17,385 nt of DNA from contig CAYPAX010000098.1 of NCBI GenBank assembly GCA_964408735.1, forward strand, positions 1 to 17,385. Reading direction: 5' to 3'. The stretch comes from UBA7887 sp964408735. GTDB taxonomy: Bacteria; Pseudomonadota; Alphaproteobacteria; UBA7887. The translations under genes were made by a program, and so were the position numbers. Positions 7,517 to 14,287 of the stretch are shown here, one piece after another. Below the pieces are notes generated by a model that worked only from the letters and a program-made list of their open reading frames with translations, made no database searches and was not told the DNA's origin. How positions within the stretch are numbered: position 1 is the stretch's first letter; each line of letters opens with the position of its first letter.

Positions 7517-8461
7517 TCAGGAGCGCTCCTTGCGCAGCCGGAAGATCGACCACAGGCCGCCGGGCAGGAACAGGATGACAAGCAACAGGGTGCCGCCGAG
7601 CAACATCTGCCAGAAGTCGGGCGCGTATTGGAGCGCGTAGGTGCGCACCAGTTCGAAGATCAGCGCGCCGACAAAAGGCGCCGCAACGCTGCCCGTGCCG
7701 CTGAGGATGGCGACAAAGACGAACTCACCCGATTTGGTCCAGTAGACGAAGTCCTCGGGCGTCACATGGCCGATGAGGAGTGCCGTCAGCACACCGCCGA
7801 GCCCTGACAGCATCGCCGCCAGCATGTATTTGATGTGGATGGCGCGGCGCACCGAGATGCCAAGATATTCCACCCGTACCTCGTTCTCGCGGATGGCCTC
7901 GCCGATATAGCCCATGGTCGATGACAGATAGCGGTGCGCGGCAAAGGCGCAGAGGAACGAGAACAGGCAGATCAGGCCGTAGAGCTCGAAGGTCAAGCGC
8001 TTGCCGCTGCCCGGCTGATATGTGAAATAGCTCGGCCGGCCGACACTGAAGCCGTCGGTGCTGCCGAGCTCCGCGCTGTTGACCAGAAGGCCGAACAGGA
8101 TCATCGACAAGGCCATGCTGAGCATGGCGAAGAAAATAGCCCGGTAGCGCGACATCAGGAAGCCGAGCACAAACGCGATCGCGCCTGAGGCCGCAACACC
8201 GATGATGGCCAGCAGGAAAATATCGCTGATGCCCATGAATGTATAGGACATCGCCGCCGCATAGGCGCCGATGCCGTAATAGAGCGCCTGGCCGAACGAG
8301 ACCAGCCCGGCCCGCATCTGCACCATCAGCCCCAACACCACCAGGCCCGTCGCCAACGACAAGGCGACCATGTTGATGGCCCAGCCGGGCAGCACCAGAT
8401 AGCCGGCCAGCAGCATCAAAAGCGCCACGGTCATGCCGGGTATGGTGAAATCGCGCTTCAT
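7517..8461 (-). CDS. livM: Branched-chain-type ABC transporter permease, LivM-like
   Basis: This inner-membrane permease has 314 residues and about 8-10 hydrophobic spans. The family block GLVSFGQALYYGIGAYAAA follows the second span. The region GYIGEAIRENEVRVEYLGI matches the cytoplasmic coupling loop that contacts the ATPases (EA-type motif). SGTGSVAAPFVGA is the conserved segment before the last spans. The real start is ATG at 8461, overlapping the livH stop as ATGA. The arginine-rich upstream extension of the frame to 8866 is livH read out of frame. Confidence 0.92.
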   Translation of the reverse strand: MKRDFTIPGMTVALLMLLAGYLVLPGWAINMVALSLATGLVVLGLMVQMRAGLVSFGQALYYGIGAYAAAMSYTFMGISDIFLLAIIGVAASGAIAFVLGFLMSRYRAIFFAMLSMALSMILFGLLVNSAELGSTDGFSVGRPSYFTYQPGSGKRLTFELYGLICLFSFLCAFAAHRYLSSTMGYIGEAIRENEVRVEYLGISVRRAIHIKYMLAAMLSGLGGVLTALLIGHVTPEDFVYWTKSGEFVFVAILSGTGSVAAPFVGALIFELVRTYALQYAPDFWQMLLGGTLLLVILFLPGGLWSIFRLRKERS

Positions 8462-9354
8462 ATCTTGCGCGCCTCGACGCGGCCGAACAGGCCTTGCGGC
8501 CGCAGGATGAGAACCAGCGCCATGACGCCATAGACGATGAACAACTCGAGCTCGGGCATGTACATGACCGCGAGCACGCGGCCGAAGCCGACGAATAGCG
8601 CACCCAGCGCCGCGCCCTCGATGCTGCCGAGGCCGCCGATTACCACCACGGCGAAAGCAAGCACGATGATTTCGACGCCGATGCCCGGCACCACCGAAAT
8701 CATTGGCGCCGCCACCGCGCCGCCAAGGGCGCCGAGCACGGCCCCAACCACGAAGGTGACGGTGAATATGCGAGTCACATTGATGCCGAGCGCGCGCGCG
8801 ATCTCGCGGTCGAAGATGACCGCATGCAGCAGCTTGCCGGGACGCGTGCGATTGAGCCCGAACCACACAGCCATGCCGACCACCACGGCCAAACCCATGA
8901 GCCCGAAATCGTAGACGAAAAAGGAAATGTCACCGATATCGACGAAGCCGGGGAGATCGTGCGGCTGCCAGGGCATGTAGGACTGTGCGCCGAAGACCAG
9001 CTTGGTGATGTCCTCGAGAATCAGGAAGGCAGAGAATGTGACCAGCACGATGACGATCTCGTCGCGTCCGTACATCCATTGCAACAGCCCGCGCTCCAGC
9101 ACCAGCCCCATGACCAGGCCGACGACGATGGCGGCGAGCAGCAGCAGCACATAGGTGCCGACGACCGGATAGCCGGCGTTCACGTATTCGCCGACGGCCC
9201 AGGCCGATGTGAAGGCGCCGAGGGAATAGAGGCTGCCATGGGCAACATTGAGGATGTTCATCACCCCGTAGATCAGGGTGAGCCCGACGGCGACCAGAAA
9301 GAGGTACGAGGCATAGGTGGTGCCATCGACAAGAATGGGAGCGATGTCGCTCAT
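8458..9354 (-). CDS. livH: Branched-chain-type ABC transporter permease, LivH-like
   Basis: This 298-residue permease of the HAAT family pairs with LivM. It has about eight hydrophobic spans. Family hallmarks are GLTLIYGVMNILNVAHGSLY near the N-terminus, the cytoplasmic EIARALGINV coupling loop and VIGGLGSIEGAALGAL near the C-terminus. Its start, ATG at 9354, is preceded by GGAG four bases upstream. No periplasmic substrate-binding protein (LivK type) is encoded beside it. Such importers need one, so it must be elsewhere in the genome. It lies 58 bases downstream of the biotin/lipoyl carrier gene. Confidence 0.93.
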   Translation of the reverse strand: MSDIAPILVDGTTYASYLFLVAVGLTLIYGVMNILNVAHGSLYSLGAFTSAWAVGEYVNAGYPVVGTYVLLLLAAIVVGLVMGLVLERGLLQWMYGRDEIVIVLVTFSAFLILEDITKLVFGAQSYMPWQPHDLPGFVDIGDISFFVYDFGLMGLAVVVGMAVWFGLNRTRPGKLLHAVIFDREIARALGINVTRIFTVTFVVGAVLGALGGAVAAPMISVVPGIGVEIIVLAFAVVVIGGLGSIEGAALGALFVGFGRVLAVMYMPELELFIVYGVMALVLILRPQGLFGRVEARKI

Positions 9355-9412
9355 ATGTCTCCGCCAGGTTCCATGGGATCAGGAGGGCGTGGTTTAGCGC
9401 ATTTGCGCGCGC

Positions 9413-9631
9413 TCAGGCAATCTCCACCGCGACGACGCCTTCCTCGACGCCCTCGGCACCCTCGGTCAGGTGCACGGCACTGACTGTGCCGTCGACCGGC
9501 GCCTCGTGCGGCACCTCCGTTTTCATCACCTCAAGGATGAACAACACATCGCCGCTTTTCACCGCATCTCCCGGCGCCACAAGCACCTTCCAGACATTGC
9601 CCGGCACATCCGTGTGAACCTGCGCTGCCAT
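9413..9631 (-). CDS. Small biotin/lipoyl-attachment carrier protein
   Basis: This 72-residue protein consists only of a biotinyl/lipoyl attachment fold. The carrier lysine is Lys37 in ILEVMKTEVP, with the preceding VAPGDAVKSGDVLF strand-turn and the following APVDGTVSAVHLTEGAEGVEEG half. The MKT context resembles the stand-alone biotin carboxyl carrier proteins (BCCP-like) that act as the swinging arm of acyl-CoA or urea-type carboxylases. No biotin carboxylase or carboxyltransferase is in the window. ATG at 9631 is chosen because it has a very strong ribosome site (GGGGGAGG, 5 bases upstream). The same frame is open further upstream to 9718 with protein-like composition (see the entry at 9631-9750). 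It is probably the first or second gene of the ABC/dusA/lar transcription unit. Confidence 0.82.
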   Translation of the reverse strand: MAAQVHTDVPGNVWKVLVAPGDAVKSGDVLFILEVMKTEVPHEAPVDGTVSAVHLTEGAEGVEEGVVAVEIA

Positions 9632-9750
9632 TAGCGCCTCCCCCTTCTTTGCCGCCACCAAGCGAGGATAGGTGCCAGACAGCCGACGCGATAGCGCATC
9701 GACCAGGCCGGGCGCCAAGCCTTGGCGGTAATCTCGTCCATATCAGCCAT
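9631..9750 (-). other. Short leader reading frame with an apparent frameshift into the carrier gene
   Basis: From ATG at 9750 a 39-codon frame begins MADMDEITAKA and then turns into Trp/Arg-rich sequence that looks out of frame. It ends in TAA, which overlaps the carrier ATG as TAATG. In the other frame, the same bases from 9718 down read LAPGLVDALSRRLSG and then TYPRLVAAKKGEAL, which is protein-like and continuous with the carrier protein. Adding one base near 9719 would join MADMDEITAK to that segment and give a carrier of about 112 residues. Three readings are possible: a real frameshift or sequencing error in a longer gene, a coupled leader peptide, or chance. The strong ribosome site before 9631 argues that the 72-residue form is made in any case. 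Confidence 0.35.
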
Positions 9751-9754
9751 GGCG

Positions 9755-9777
9755 CAACCTAGAGCCTAATCAGGTTG
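9755..9777. promoter_or_regulatory. Inverted repeat CAACCT-N11-AGGTTG, candidate operator between divergent units
   Basis: CAACCT at 9755-9760 and AGGTTG at 9772-9777 form a perfect 6-bp inverted repeat with arm centres 17 bases apart, about the spacing of half-sites for a dimeric helix-turn-helix regulator. It lies directly upstream of the leader/carrier-livHMGF-dusA-larCEBA unit (minus strand) and 100 bases before the divergent beta-propeller gene, so it could control both. No regulator gene is adjacent, and I could not place clear -35/-10 boxes. The repeat is a sequence fact. The operator role is inferred. Confidence 0.4.
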
Positions 9778-9877
9778 GATGGAACCGCTTTGGCTGCCGA
9801 TATCGTAAGGGAATCTTTGCGCATCGTGCGCGACTCGGCCATGCTTCATGGTGACGTTTATCCACGGAGAGCCCGCA

Positions 9878-11047
9878 ATGACCCATGGCCGCTTGATCGT
9901 TCCCGTAATTGCCGCGATGGCGGCTCTGTCCCAACCCGCCGCCGCCGATCTCATGCTGGCCGGTGGCGACGCCAAGGTCGGCTTCAGCGAGAGCGGCGCC
10001 GTGTTCGGCCCGCCGGGCAATGACGTGGTCTCGGTGATCGATATCGGCAGCGACCCGGCCAATCCGCGCATCATCGCCAATCTGCCTTTGATGAACTCGG
10101 TCTTCGGTCCGCCGACCAATCTCGCCATCACGCCCGACGAAAGCCTGGCCCTGGTCGCCAATGCCATGGACTGGACAGAGGGCGAGGATGGCTGGAAGCC
10201 CTCGCCGCACAACCAGATTCACGTGGTCGACCTGACCCTCGATCCGCCGCGCGCCATCGATACGCTCACCGTCGGCCGCCAGCCCTCGGGCCTCGCCATC
10301 AGCCGCGACGGCAGCCTGGCCCTGGTCGCCTACCGCGCCGACAACGCCATCGCCGTGCTCGAGATCGACGGCAAGTCCGTGCGCCTTGTGCAGACCCTGG
10401 AGATGGGCGAGCAAGTCGCCGGCGTCGCCATCACACCGGACGGCAGCCGCGCGCTCGTGACCAAGTTCCCCGGCCACAAGATCGCCGTGCTCGATATCGC
10501 CGACGGCCGCATCAGCCACGACCCGGCGCTCGACATGCCGGTCGGCCAGTGGCCTTACAATATCAAGATCAGCCCGGACGGCAGCTTCGCGCTGAGTGCT
10601 GACAACGGCAATGGCGGGCTGTCCGACGGCCATATCGACACGGTCAGCGTGATCGATCTCGAAGCCTCGCCACCGCGGGTTATCGACCGCGTGGTGGTAG
10701 GCGATGCGCCCGAAGGCCTTGCCATCAGCCCGACCGGCGAGATCGCCGTCGCTGTGCTGCTGCGCGGCAGCGCCGGCGTACCGCCCGACAGCTGGTACTA
10801 CAATCGCAACGGCAGCGTCGTGGTGCTCGCCATCGACGGCAAGACCCTGACCCGGGTGGCCGAGATCGAGGTCGAGGGCCTGCCCGAGGGCGTCGTCTTC
10901 AGCCCCGACGGCGGCTACATCTATGTCGGCAATTTCATCGACAGCAGCGTCTCGATCCTGCAAGTGGACGGCACCACGGTCACCAATACGGGCCGCACGC
11001 TGGCACTGCCTGCGCCACCGGGCTCGATGGGCTCGAGCCTGCCCTAG
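9878..11047 (+). CDS. Secreted seven-bladed beta-propeller (YVTN/YncE-like) protein
   Basis: This 389-residue protein begins with a typical signal peptide (MTHGRLIVPVIAAMAALSQPAAA) and is predicted to be periplasmic. The mature part is seven repeats with a common pattern: a strand such as VSVIDI, IHVVDL, IAVLEI, IAVLDI, VSVIDL, VVVLAI or VSILQV. A VG-x-x-P-x-G-LAIS-x-DG turn and an ALVA-type strand follow. This is the seven-bladed propeller of the YVTN/YncE/lactonase group. These proteins have varied roles (binding, lactone hydrolysis, electron transfer partners), and I see no residues that settle one. The frame extends to an ATG at 9848, but ATG at 9878 has GGAGA seven bases upstream and starts exactly at the signal peptide. 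It is transcribed divergently from the ABC/lar unit. Confidence 0.85.
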   Translation: MTHGRLIVPVIAAMAALSQPAAADLMLAGGDAKVGFSESGAVFGPPGNDVVSVIDIGSDPANPRIIANLPLMNSVFGPPTNLAITPDESLALVANAMDWTEGEDGWKPSPHNQIHVVDLTLDPPRAIDTLTVGRQPSGLAISRDGSLALVAYRADNAIAVLEIDGKSVRLVQTLEMGEQVAGVAITPDGSRALVTKFPGHKIAVLDIADGRISHDPALDMPVGQWPYNIKISPDGSFALSADNGNGGLSDGHIDTVSVIDLEASPPRVIDRVVVGDAPEGLAISPTGEIAVAVLLRGSAGVPPDSWYYNRNGSVVVLAIDGKTLTRVAEIEVEGLPEGVVFSPDGGYIYVGNFIDSSVSILQVDGTTVTNTGRTLALPAPPGSMGSSLP

Positions 11048-11081
11048 AGCGTGTCTATGACAAGCTGAGTGGGGACTTAGC

Positions 11082-12302
11082 ATGGCACAAGATATCCGGG
11101 AACATGGCAAGGACGACCCACGAGCCGTGCTTGTCGCCAGCGACGATGTCTCGGATGCCAATCTGATCAGGCGCTGTCTCGGCGCTGAAGGCATTGTCGT
11201 CAAGGTCGAGACGGATGCCGCCGAAGTGCTGCCGACGCTAGACCGCGCAACTTTCGACCTGGTGTTGCTCGACACCACGCACGCGCAGTCCGACGATCAT
11301 GCGCAGCTGCGTGCCATCCGCGACCAGCATGCTGCGGCGGACCTGCCCATTCTGGCGATCATCGATCCCATCCGCCGCGATGCCGCCGCCGAAGCCTTGG
11401 CCGCCGGTGCCGACGACGTGCTGGGCAAGCCTTTGCAAGCTGCCGTCGTCGAGGCTCGGGTAGGCCTGCAGCTCTCCCTGCTCGATGCCAGGCAAAAGCT
11501 CGAGCGCAGCAACCATGCCCTGCAGCAGCAGACAAACCACCTACGCGTGGTCATGGATAGCGCCACCATCTCCATATTCGCGCTCGACCGCAACACGACC
11601 TTCACCAGCGCCAATCAGATGACGGCGGAGATCACCGGCACGCCCGTGGCCGATCTCATTGGCGCAGCCTTTGCCGAAGTTGTTCATCCCGATCAGCGAG
11701 ACGATGTCGAAACGCTGCTGAAGAGCGTGGGCGACGAAGGCTTTTTCGTCACCAACCACGAAACCGAGTTTTTGCGTGCTGACGGCAGCCGCCGCATCGT
11801 CATCCTCAGCCTGCGCGCCTTGACGGCCGACGGCAACATTTCCGGTGTCGCCGGCATCGCCAATGACGTCACCGACATTTTCCGCCAGCGCGAACAGCTG
11901 ACCGCCTATATCGATTCCCTGATGTCACCGGACGCAGCCCTGCTCGGCGTTCTCGGAACCGACCATGAGCAAGTTGCCGGCAATGGCGAGGTCAAGCTGG
12001 ATGTCGCAGTGGCCAAGGGCGAGCCGCGCGAGCCCTCCGAGCTCGGCAAGGACGAAGTGCGCATCGAGAAGCGCAAGAAGGTCTATAAAGGTGCCCGGCT
12101 ATCGTTCAACGACGAGCAATCGGTAATGAATTGCATCGTCCGCGATGTCTCGGACAATGGCGCCAGGCTGGAATTCAAGTCCCATTTCGACTGCCCGCAA
12201 TACGCCACGCTGCGGCTCGACGACGGCCGCTCGTTCGATTGCGAGATCATGCGTTTCGCCAACCTGATCATGGGCGTCAAGCTGATTGGCCGGCACTGGT
12301 AG
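11082..12302 (+). CDS. Response regulator with REC, PAS and PilZ domains
   Basis: This is a 406-residue cytosolic signalling protein. Residues about 14-135 form a receiver domain with the acidic pair Asp21-Asp22, phospho-acceptor Asp64 in LVLLDTT and Lys116 in LGKPL. The usual Thr/Ser switch position appears to be Ile94 in LAIID. A short coiled linker (about 135-152) leads to a PAS domain (about 152-268, ending GIANDVTDIF). A charged linker precedes a PilZ domain at about 329-404 with DVSDNG at 355-360, which fits the (D/N)xSxxG c-di-GMP motif. The N-terminal RxxxR motif of PilZ is replaced by a lysine-rich KRKKVYKGAR (330-339), so c-di-GMP binding is uncertain. No kinase is adjacent. The start is ATG at 11082, 34 bases after the beta-propeller stop, with GGGGA upstream. 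The combination suggests joining of phosphorelay and PAS signals to a c-di-GMP-type output. Confidence 0.87.
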   Translation: MAQDIREHGKDDPRAVLVASDDVSDANLIRRCLGAEGIVVKVETDAAEVLPTLDRATFDLVLLDTTHAQSDDHAQLRAIRDQHAAADLPILAIIDPIRRDAAAEALAAGADDVLGKPLQAAVVEARVGLQLSLLDARQKLERSNHALQQQTNHLRVVMDSATISIFALDRNTTFTSANQMTAEITGTPVADLIGAAFAEVVHPDQRDDVETLLKSVGDEGFFVTNHETEFLRADGSRRIVILSLRALTADGNISGVAGIANDVTDIFRQREQLTAYIDSLMSPDAALLGVLGTDHEQVAGNGEVKLDVAVAKGEPREPSELGKDEVRIEKRKKVYKGARLSFNDEQSVMNCIVRDVSDNGARLEFKSHFDCPQYATLRLDDGRSFDCEIMRFANLIMGVKLIGRHW

Positions 12303-12304
12303 CG

Positions 12305-12682
12305 GTGGCCACGGTTTTCGATGAGCTGCTGCGCCGAATCGCCGAGCAGGTGGACGCGGAACCGGCCACGGCGCGGATTCGGTCCGGCGGCGTGGCCGAG
12401 CTGAGAACCTATTTCATCGGCGGCGGCTGGGAGCTTGCGGGCGGGATCGACGCCGCATTGCGCGCCCGCATCGAGGCCGGCGGCATCGAGCGCCTGTTCG
12501 CCATCGAATGGCGCGAGGTGAACCAGGCCTCGATCATCGAGAGCGGCCTGCACCTGTTCCTGAGCCGGCAGGCCGCAGAGCGCTGGCGCGACACACACGA
12601 GACCGAGGCCTACCGCCTACTCGACATACAAGAGCTGAGCGCCGAGGCGGCGCGCCGCGAGCTTGGCCTGCTTGGGGACTAA
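12305..12682 (+). CDS. Unrecognised 125-residue protein downstream of the REC-PAS-PilZ gene
   Basis: I do not recognise this family. The protein is soluble, with no signal peptide or membrane span, and mixed alpha/beta in character. The N-terminal helix is FDELLRRIAEQVDAE. Then come AELRTYFIGGGWELAGGIDAALRARIEAGGIERLFAIEWREVNQ in pieces, an ESGLHLFLSRQAAERW segment and a C-terminal helical stretch rich in Glu, Ala and Leu. It probably starts with GTG at 12305, only two bases after the REC-PAS-PilZ stop, so the two are likely translated from one transcript. The frame is open further upstream inside the preceding gene, but that part is only the shadow of the PilZ region. It converges with the NIPSNAP gene, with 4 bases between stops. 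A role linked to the upstream regulator is a guess from position. Confidence 0.65.
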   Translation: MATVFDELLRRIAEQVDAEPATARIRSGGVAELRTYFIGGGWELAGGIDAALRARIEAGGIERLFAIEWREVNQASIIESGLHLFLSRQAAERWRDTHETEAYRLLDIQELSAEAARRELGLLGD

Positions 12683-12686
12683 GAGT

Positions 12687-13007
12687 CTAAGGCGTCGGCC
12701 CGAACGGCGCGTTGATCATCAGCTGCACCTCCTGGCCCTGGAAAAGCGGCCTGACCTGGACCGCAAGCGCGATGAAGGCCTCGCTGGCGAACAGCCGCTT
12801 CCAGAAATCGCGCCGCTCGGCGTCATCGTCGAAGCGCCAGATGTGGATCAGCTGGTGCAACGGCCCCGTGTCGCTGGTGAAATAGCCGATCAGATGGTCC
12901 GAAAACCCCTCGGCCTCCATCACGGCATACATTTTCGCCTCGATCTCGAGCACCTGCGGCATCTTGCCCGTGATGATCTGATAGGTGCGTTTTTCGTAAA
13001 GCGGCAT
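12687..13007 (-). CDS. NIPSNAP family protein
   Basis: This 106-residue protein is a single NIPSNAP domain with a dimeric alpha-beta ferredoxin-like fold. Seen are the opening strand YEKRTYQI, a helix, GYFTSDTGPLHQLIHIWRFDDDAER (the family's central G-Y-F-T/S-E-x-G-x-L-x-Q-x-x-H-x-W-x-y pattern) and the closing R-x-x-W-like segment FWKRLFASEAF. The biochemical role of bacterial NIPSNAP proteins is not established, although they often sit near catabolic or aromatic-degradation genes. The start was chosen at ATG 13007 (MPLYEKRTY) rather than the upstream arginine-rich extension at 13043. An AAGGAA ribosome site precedes it. It is monocistronic on the minus strand here and divergent from mobA. 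Confidence 0.85.
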   Translation of the reverse strand: MPLYEKRTYQIITGKMPQVLEIEAKMYAVMEAEGFSDHLIGYFTSDTGPLHQLIHIWRFDDDAERRDFWKRLFASEAFIALAVQVRPLFQGQEVQLMINAPFGPTP

Positions 13008-13121
13008 GGCGGTGGGTTCCTTTTGTCGGTGGCGCGGCCGCACCGTAGCCCGGACCCGGCACTTCGTCCATCGGCGCGGGCCCGGACGAGCTTTAAACAG
13101 TTCAGCGGCGGCGAAATTCGC

Positions 13122-13127
13122 TAGAAT
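13122..13127 (+). promoter_or_regulatory. Possible -10 element upstream of mobA
   Basis: TAGAAT at 13122-13127 lies 35 bases before the mobA GTG in a slightly AT-richer patch of a GC-rich gap, as expected for a -10 box of the mobA-DUF3305-DUF3306 unit. The upstream TTCAGC (13101-13106) is a poor -35 with a short 15-base spacer. Confidence 0.25.
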
Positions 13128-13162
13128 GCGGCAGCCGTTCCCCGTTCGAGTGTGATCGCGCC

Positions 13163-13783
13163 GTGACCCTTTCCCCTTCCCTTTCCGACATCGTCGGCGT
13201 GCTGCTGGCCGGGGGCAAGGCGCGGCGCATGGGGGGTGGCGACAAGTGTCTGCGTGAGTTGGCCGGCCGGCCCCTGCTCGGCCATGCCATCGCGCGGGCT
13301 GAGCCGCAGGTCTCGGGCCTGGCGATCAATGCCAATGGCGAGGCGGCGCGCTTCGCGGGGTTCGACCTGCCCGTGATAGCCGATTCCATCGCCGATCATG
13401 CCGGGCCGTTGGCCGGCGTCCTGGCAGGGATGGATTGGGCGGCGGGGCAAGCCAGTCATGTCGCGAGCTTCGCCACCGATGCACCGTTCTTCCCCGCCGA
13501 TCTGGTAGCGCGGCTTGCCGCAGCAATTGATGACGGCGCCGAGATCGCTTGTGCCAGCTCGGGCGGGCGGGCGCAGCCGGTGTTTGCGCTGTGGCCCGTG
13601 GCGTTGGCTGCGGACCTGCGCCGGGCGATGCTGGATGAAGGTATCCGCAAGGTCGATGTCTGGACCGCACGCTATCGCCTGGCAGAGGTCGCCTTCGAGG
13701 CGGACGGCCACGACCCCTTCTTCAACGCCAACAGGCCGGGCGACCTGGCCCACGCCGAGGACATTCTGGCGCGCATCGGTTAG
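13163..13783 (+). CDS. mobA: Molybdenum cofactor guanylyltransferase MobA
   Basis: MobA (206 residues) links GMP from GTP to molybdopterin-molybdenum to make the MGD/bis-MGD cofactor of DMSO-reductase-family enzymes such as formate dehydrogenase. The nucleotidyltransferase signature VLLAGGKARRMGGGDK is at about residues 13-28. GPLAGVLAGM (81-90) and ATDAPFF with metal-binding Asp106 follow, and NANRPGDLAHAE near the C-terminus is typical. The start is GTG at 13163; there is no strong ribosome site, and no ATG fits the family start better. It leads a plus-strand run with DUF3305 (9 bases downstream) and DUF3306, a grouping seen in alphaproteobacterial formate dehydrogenase regions. Confidence 0.93.
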   Translation: MTLSPSLSDIVGVLLAGGKARRMGGGDKCLRELAGRPLLGHAIARAEPQVSGLAINANGEAARFAGFDLPVIADSIADHAGPLAGVLAGMDWAAGQASHVASFATDAPFFPADLVARLAAAIDDGAEIACASSGGRAQPVFALWPVALAADLRRAMLDEGIRKVDVWTARYRLAEVAFEADGHDPFFNANRPGDLAHAEDILARIG

Positions 13784-13792
13784 ACTTCGACC

Positions 13793-14287
13793 ATGTCCGA
13801 CCCGCAGGAAACCATGGCGCTGGGCGTGGTGCTGGAGCGCCGGCCGATCTATCACAACTGGGCCGACTGGTCGTGGCGGGCGGTGACGGTCATTCCCGGT
13901 GCCGCACCGCTGGCTCGCCCGCGCGAGCTGCGCCGCGACGGCGAGGCGGTGCTGTTCCACGCTGCCACCCTGCCCCTTGGCCTGCACCGCAAGGAGACCG
14001 AAGGCTATCGCGTGAACCTGTCCCAGTCGCCGCCGAAAGTCTTCATCGGCCTGCGTCCCGGAGACGGCGAAGAGGCGCCGCCGCAACCCTTTGTGGTCAC
14101 CGCCTGTCCCTTCGAGGCCGAGGACTACGAGGTCGACAGCGAAGACCGCGTCGAGGCCGTCGCCATGCCGCCCGAGGTCGCTGCCATGGTCGGGCACTTC
14201 ATCGACGAGCACCACGTCGAGCAGCCTTTCGTCAAGCGCAAGCGCAAGCCATACGATCCGCGCAAGGGTGGGCCCCGCCATGGCTGA
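13793..14287 (+). CDS. DUF3305 domain protein, molybdoenzyme-linked
   Basis: This 164-residue soluble protein has the DUF3305 pattern: an early MALGVVLERRPIYHNWADWSWRA segment, which reads as the family's V-x-x-E-R-R-x-x-x-N-x-W-x-x-x-x-W block. FHAATLPLGLHRKETEGYRVNLSQSPPKVFIGL follows in the middle, and the C-terminus is basic (KRKRKPYDPRKG). The function is unknown. The family occurs almost only beside DUF3306 and genes for molybdenum cofactor or formate dehydrogenase, which fits mobA just upstream and DUF3306 overlapping its end by 8 bases. An accessory role in assembling a molybdoenzyme is inferred from this context. Confidence 0.85.
   Translation: MSDPQETMALGVVLERRPIYHNWADWSWRAVTVIPGAAPLARPRELRRDGEAVLFHAATLPLGLHRKETEGYRVNLSQSPPKVFIGLRPGDGEEAPPQPFVVTACPFEAEDYEVDSEDRVEAVAMPPEVAAMVGHFIDEHHVEQPFVKRKRKPYDPRKGGPRHG

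Noticed and set aside
8462..8866. N-terminal extension of the livM frame
   Set aside because: The extension is Arg/His-rich livH sequence read in another frame. ATG at 8461 overlaps the livH stop as ATGA and gives a normal LivM start.
9770..11278. A 502-codon minus-strand open frame opposite the beta-propeller gene
   Set aside because: It is antisense to a gene with signal peptide and seven clear repeats. Its Asp/His/Gly-rich repetitive product mirrors those repeats and has no recognisable domain.
13048..13087. Direct repeat GCCCGGAC at 13048-13055 and 13080-13087 between the NIPSNAP gene and mobA
   Set aside because: An 8-base GC-only repeat is expected by chance in such GC-rich intergenic DNA.
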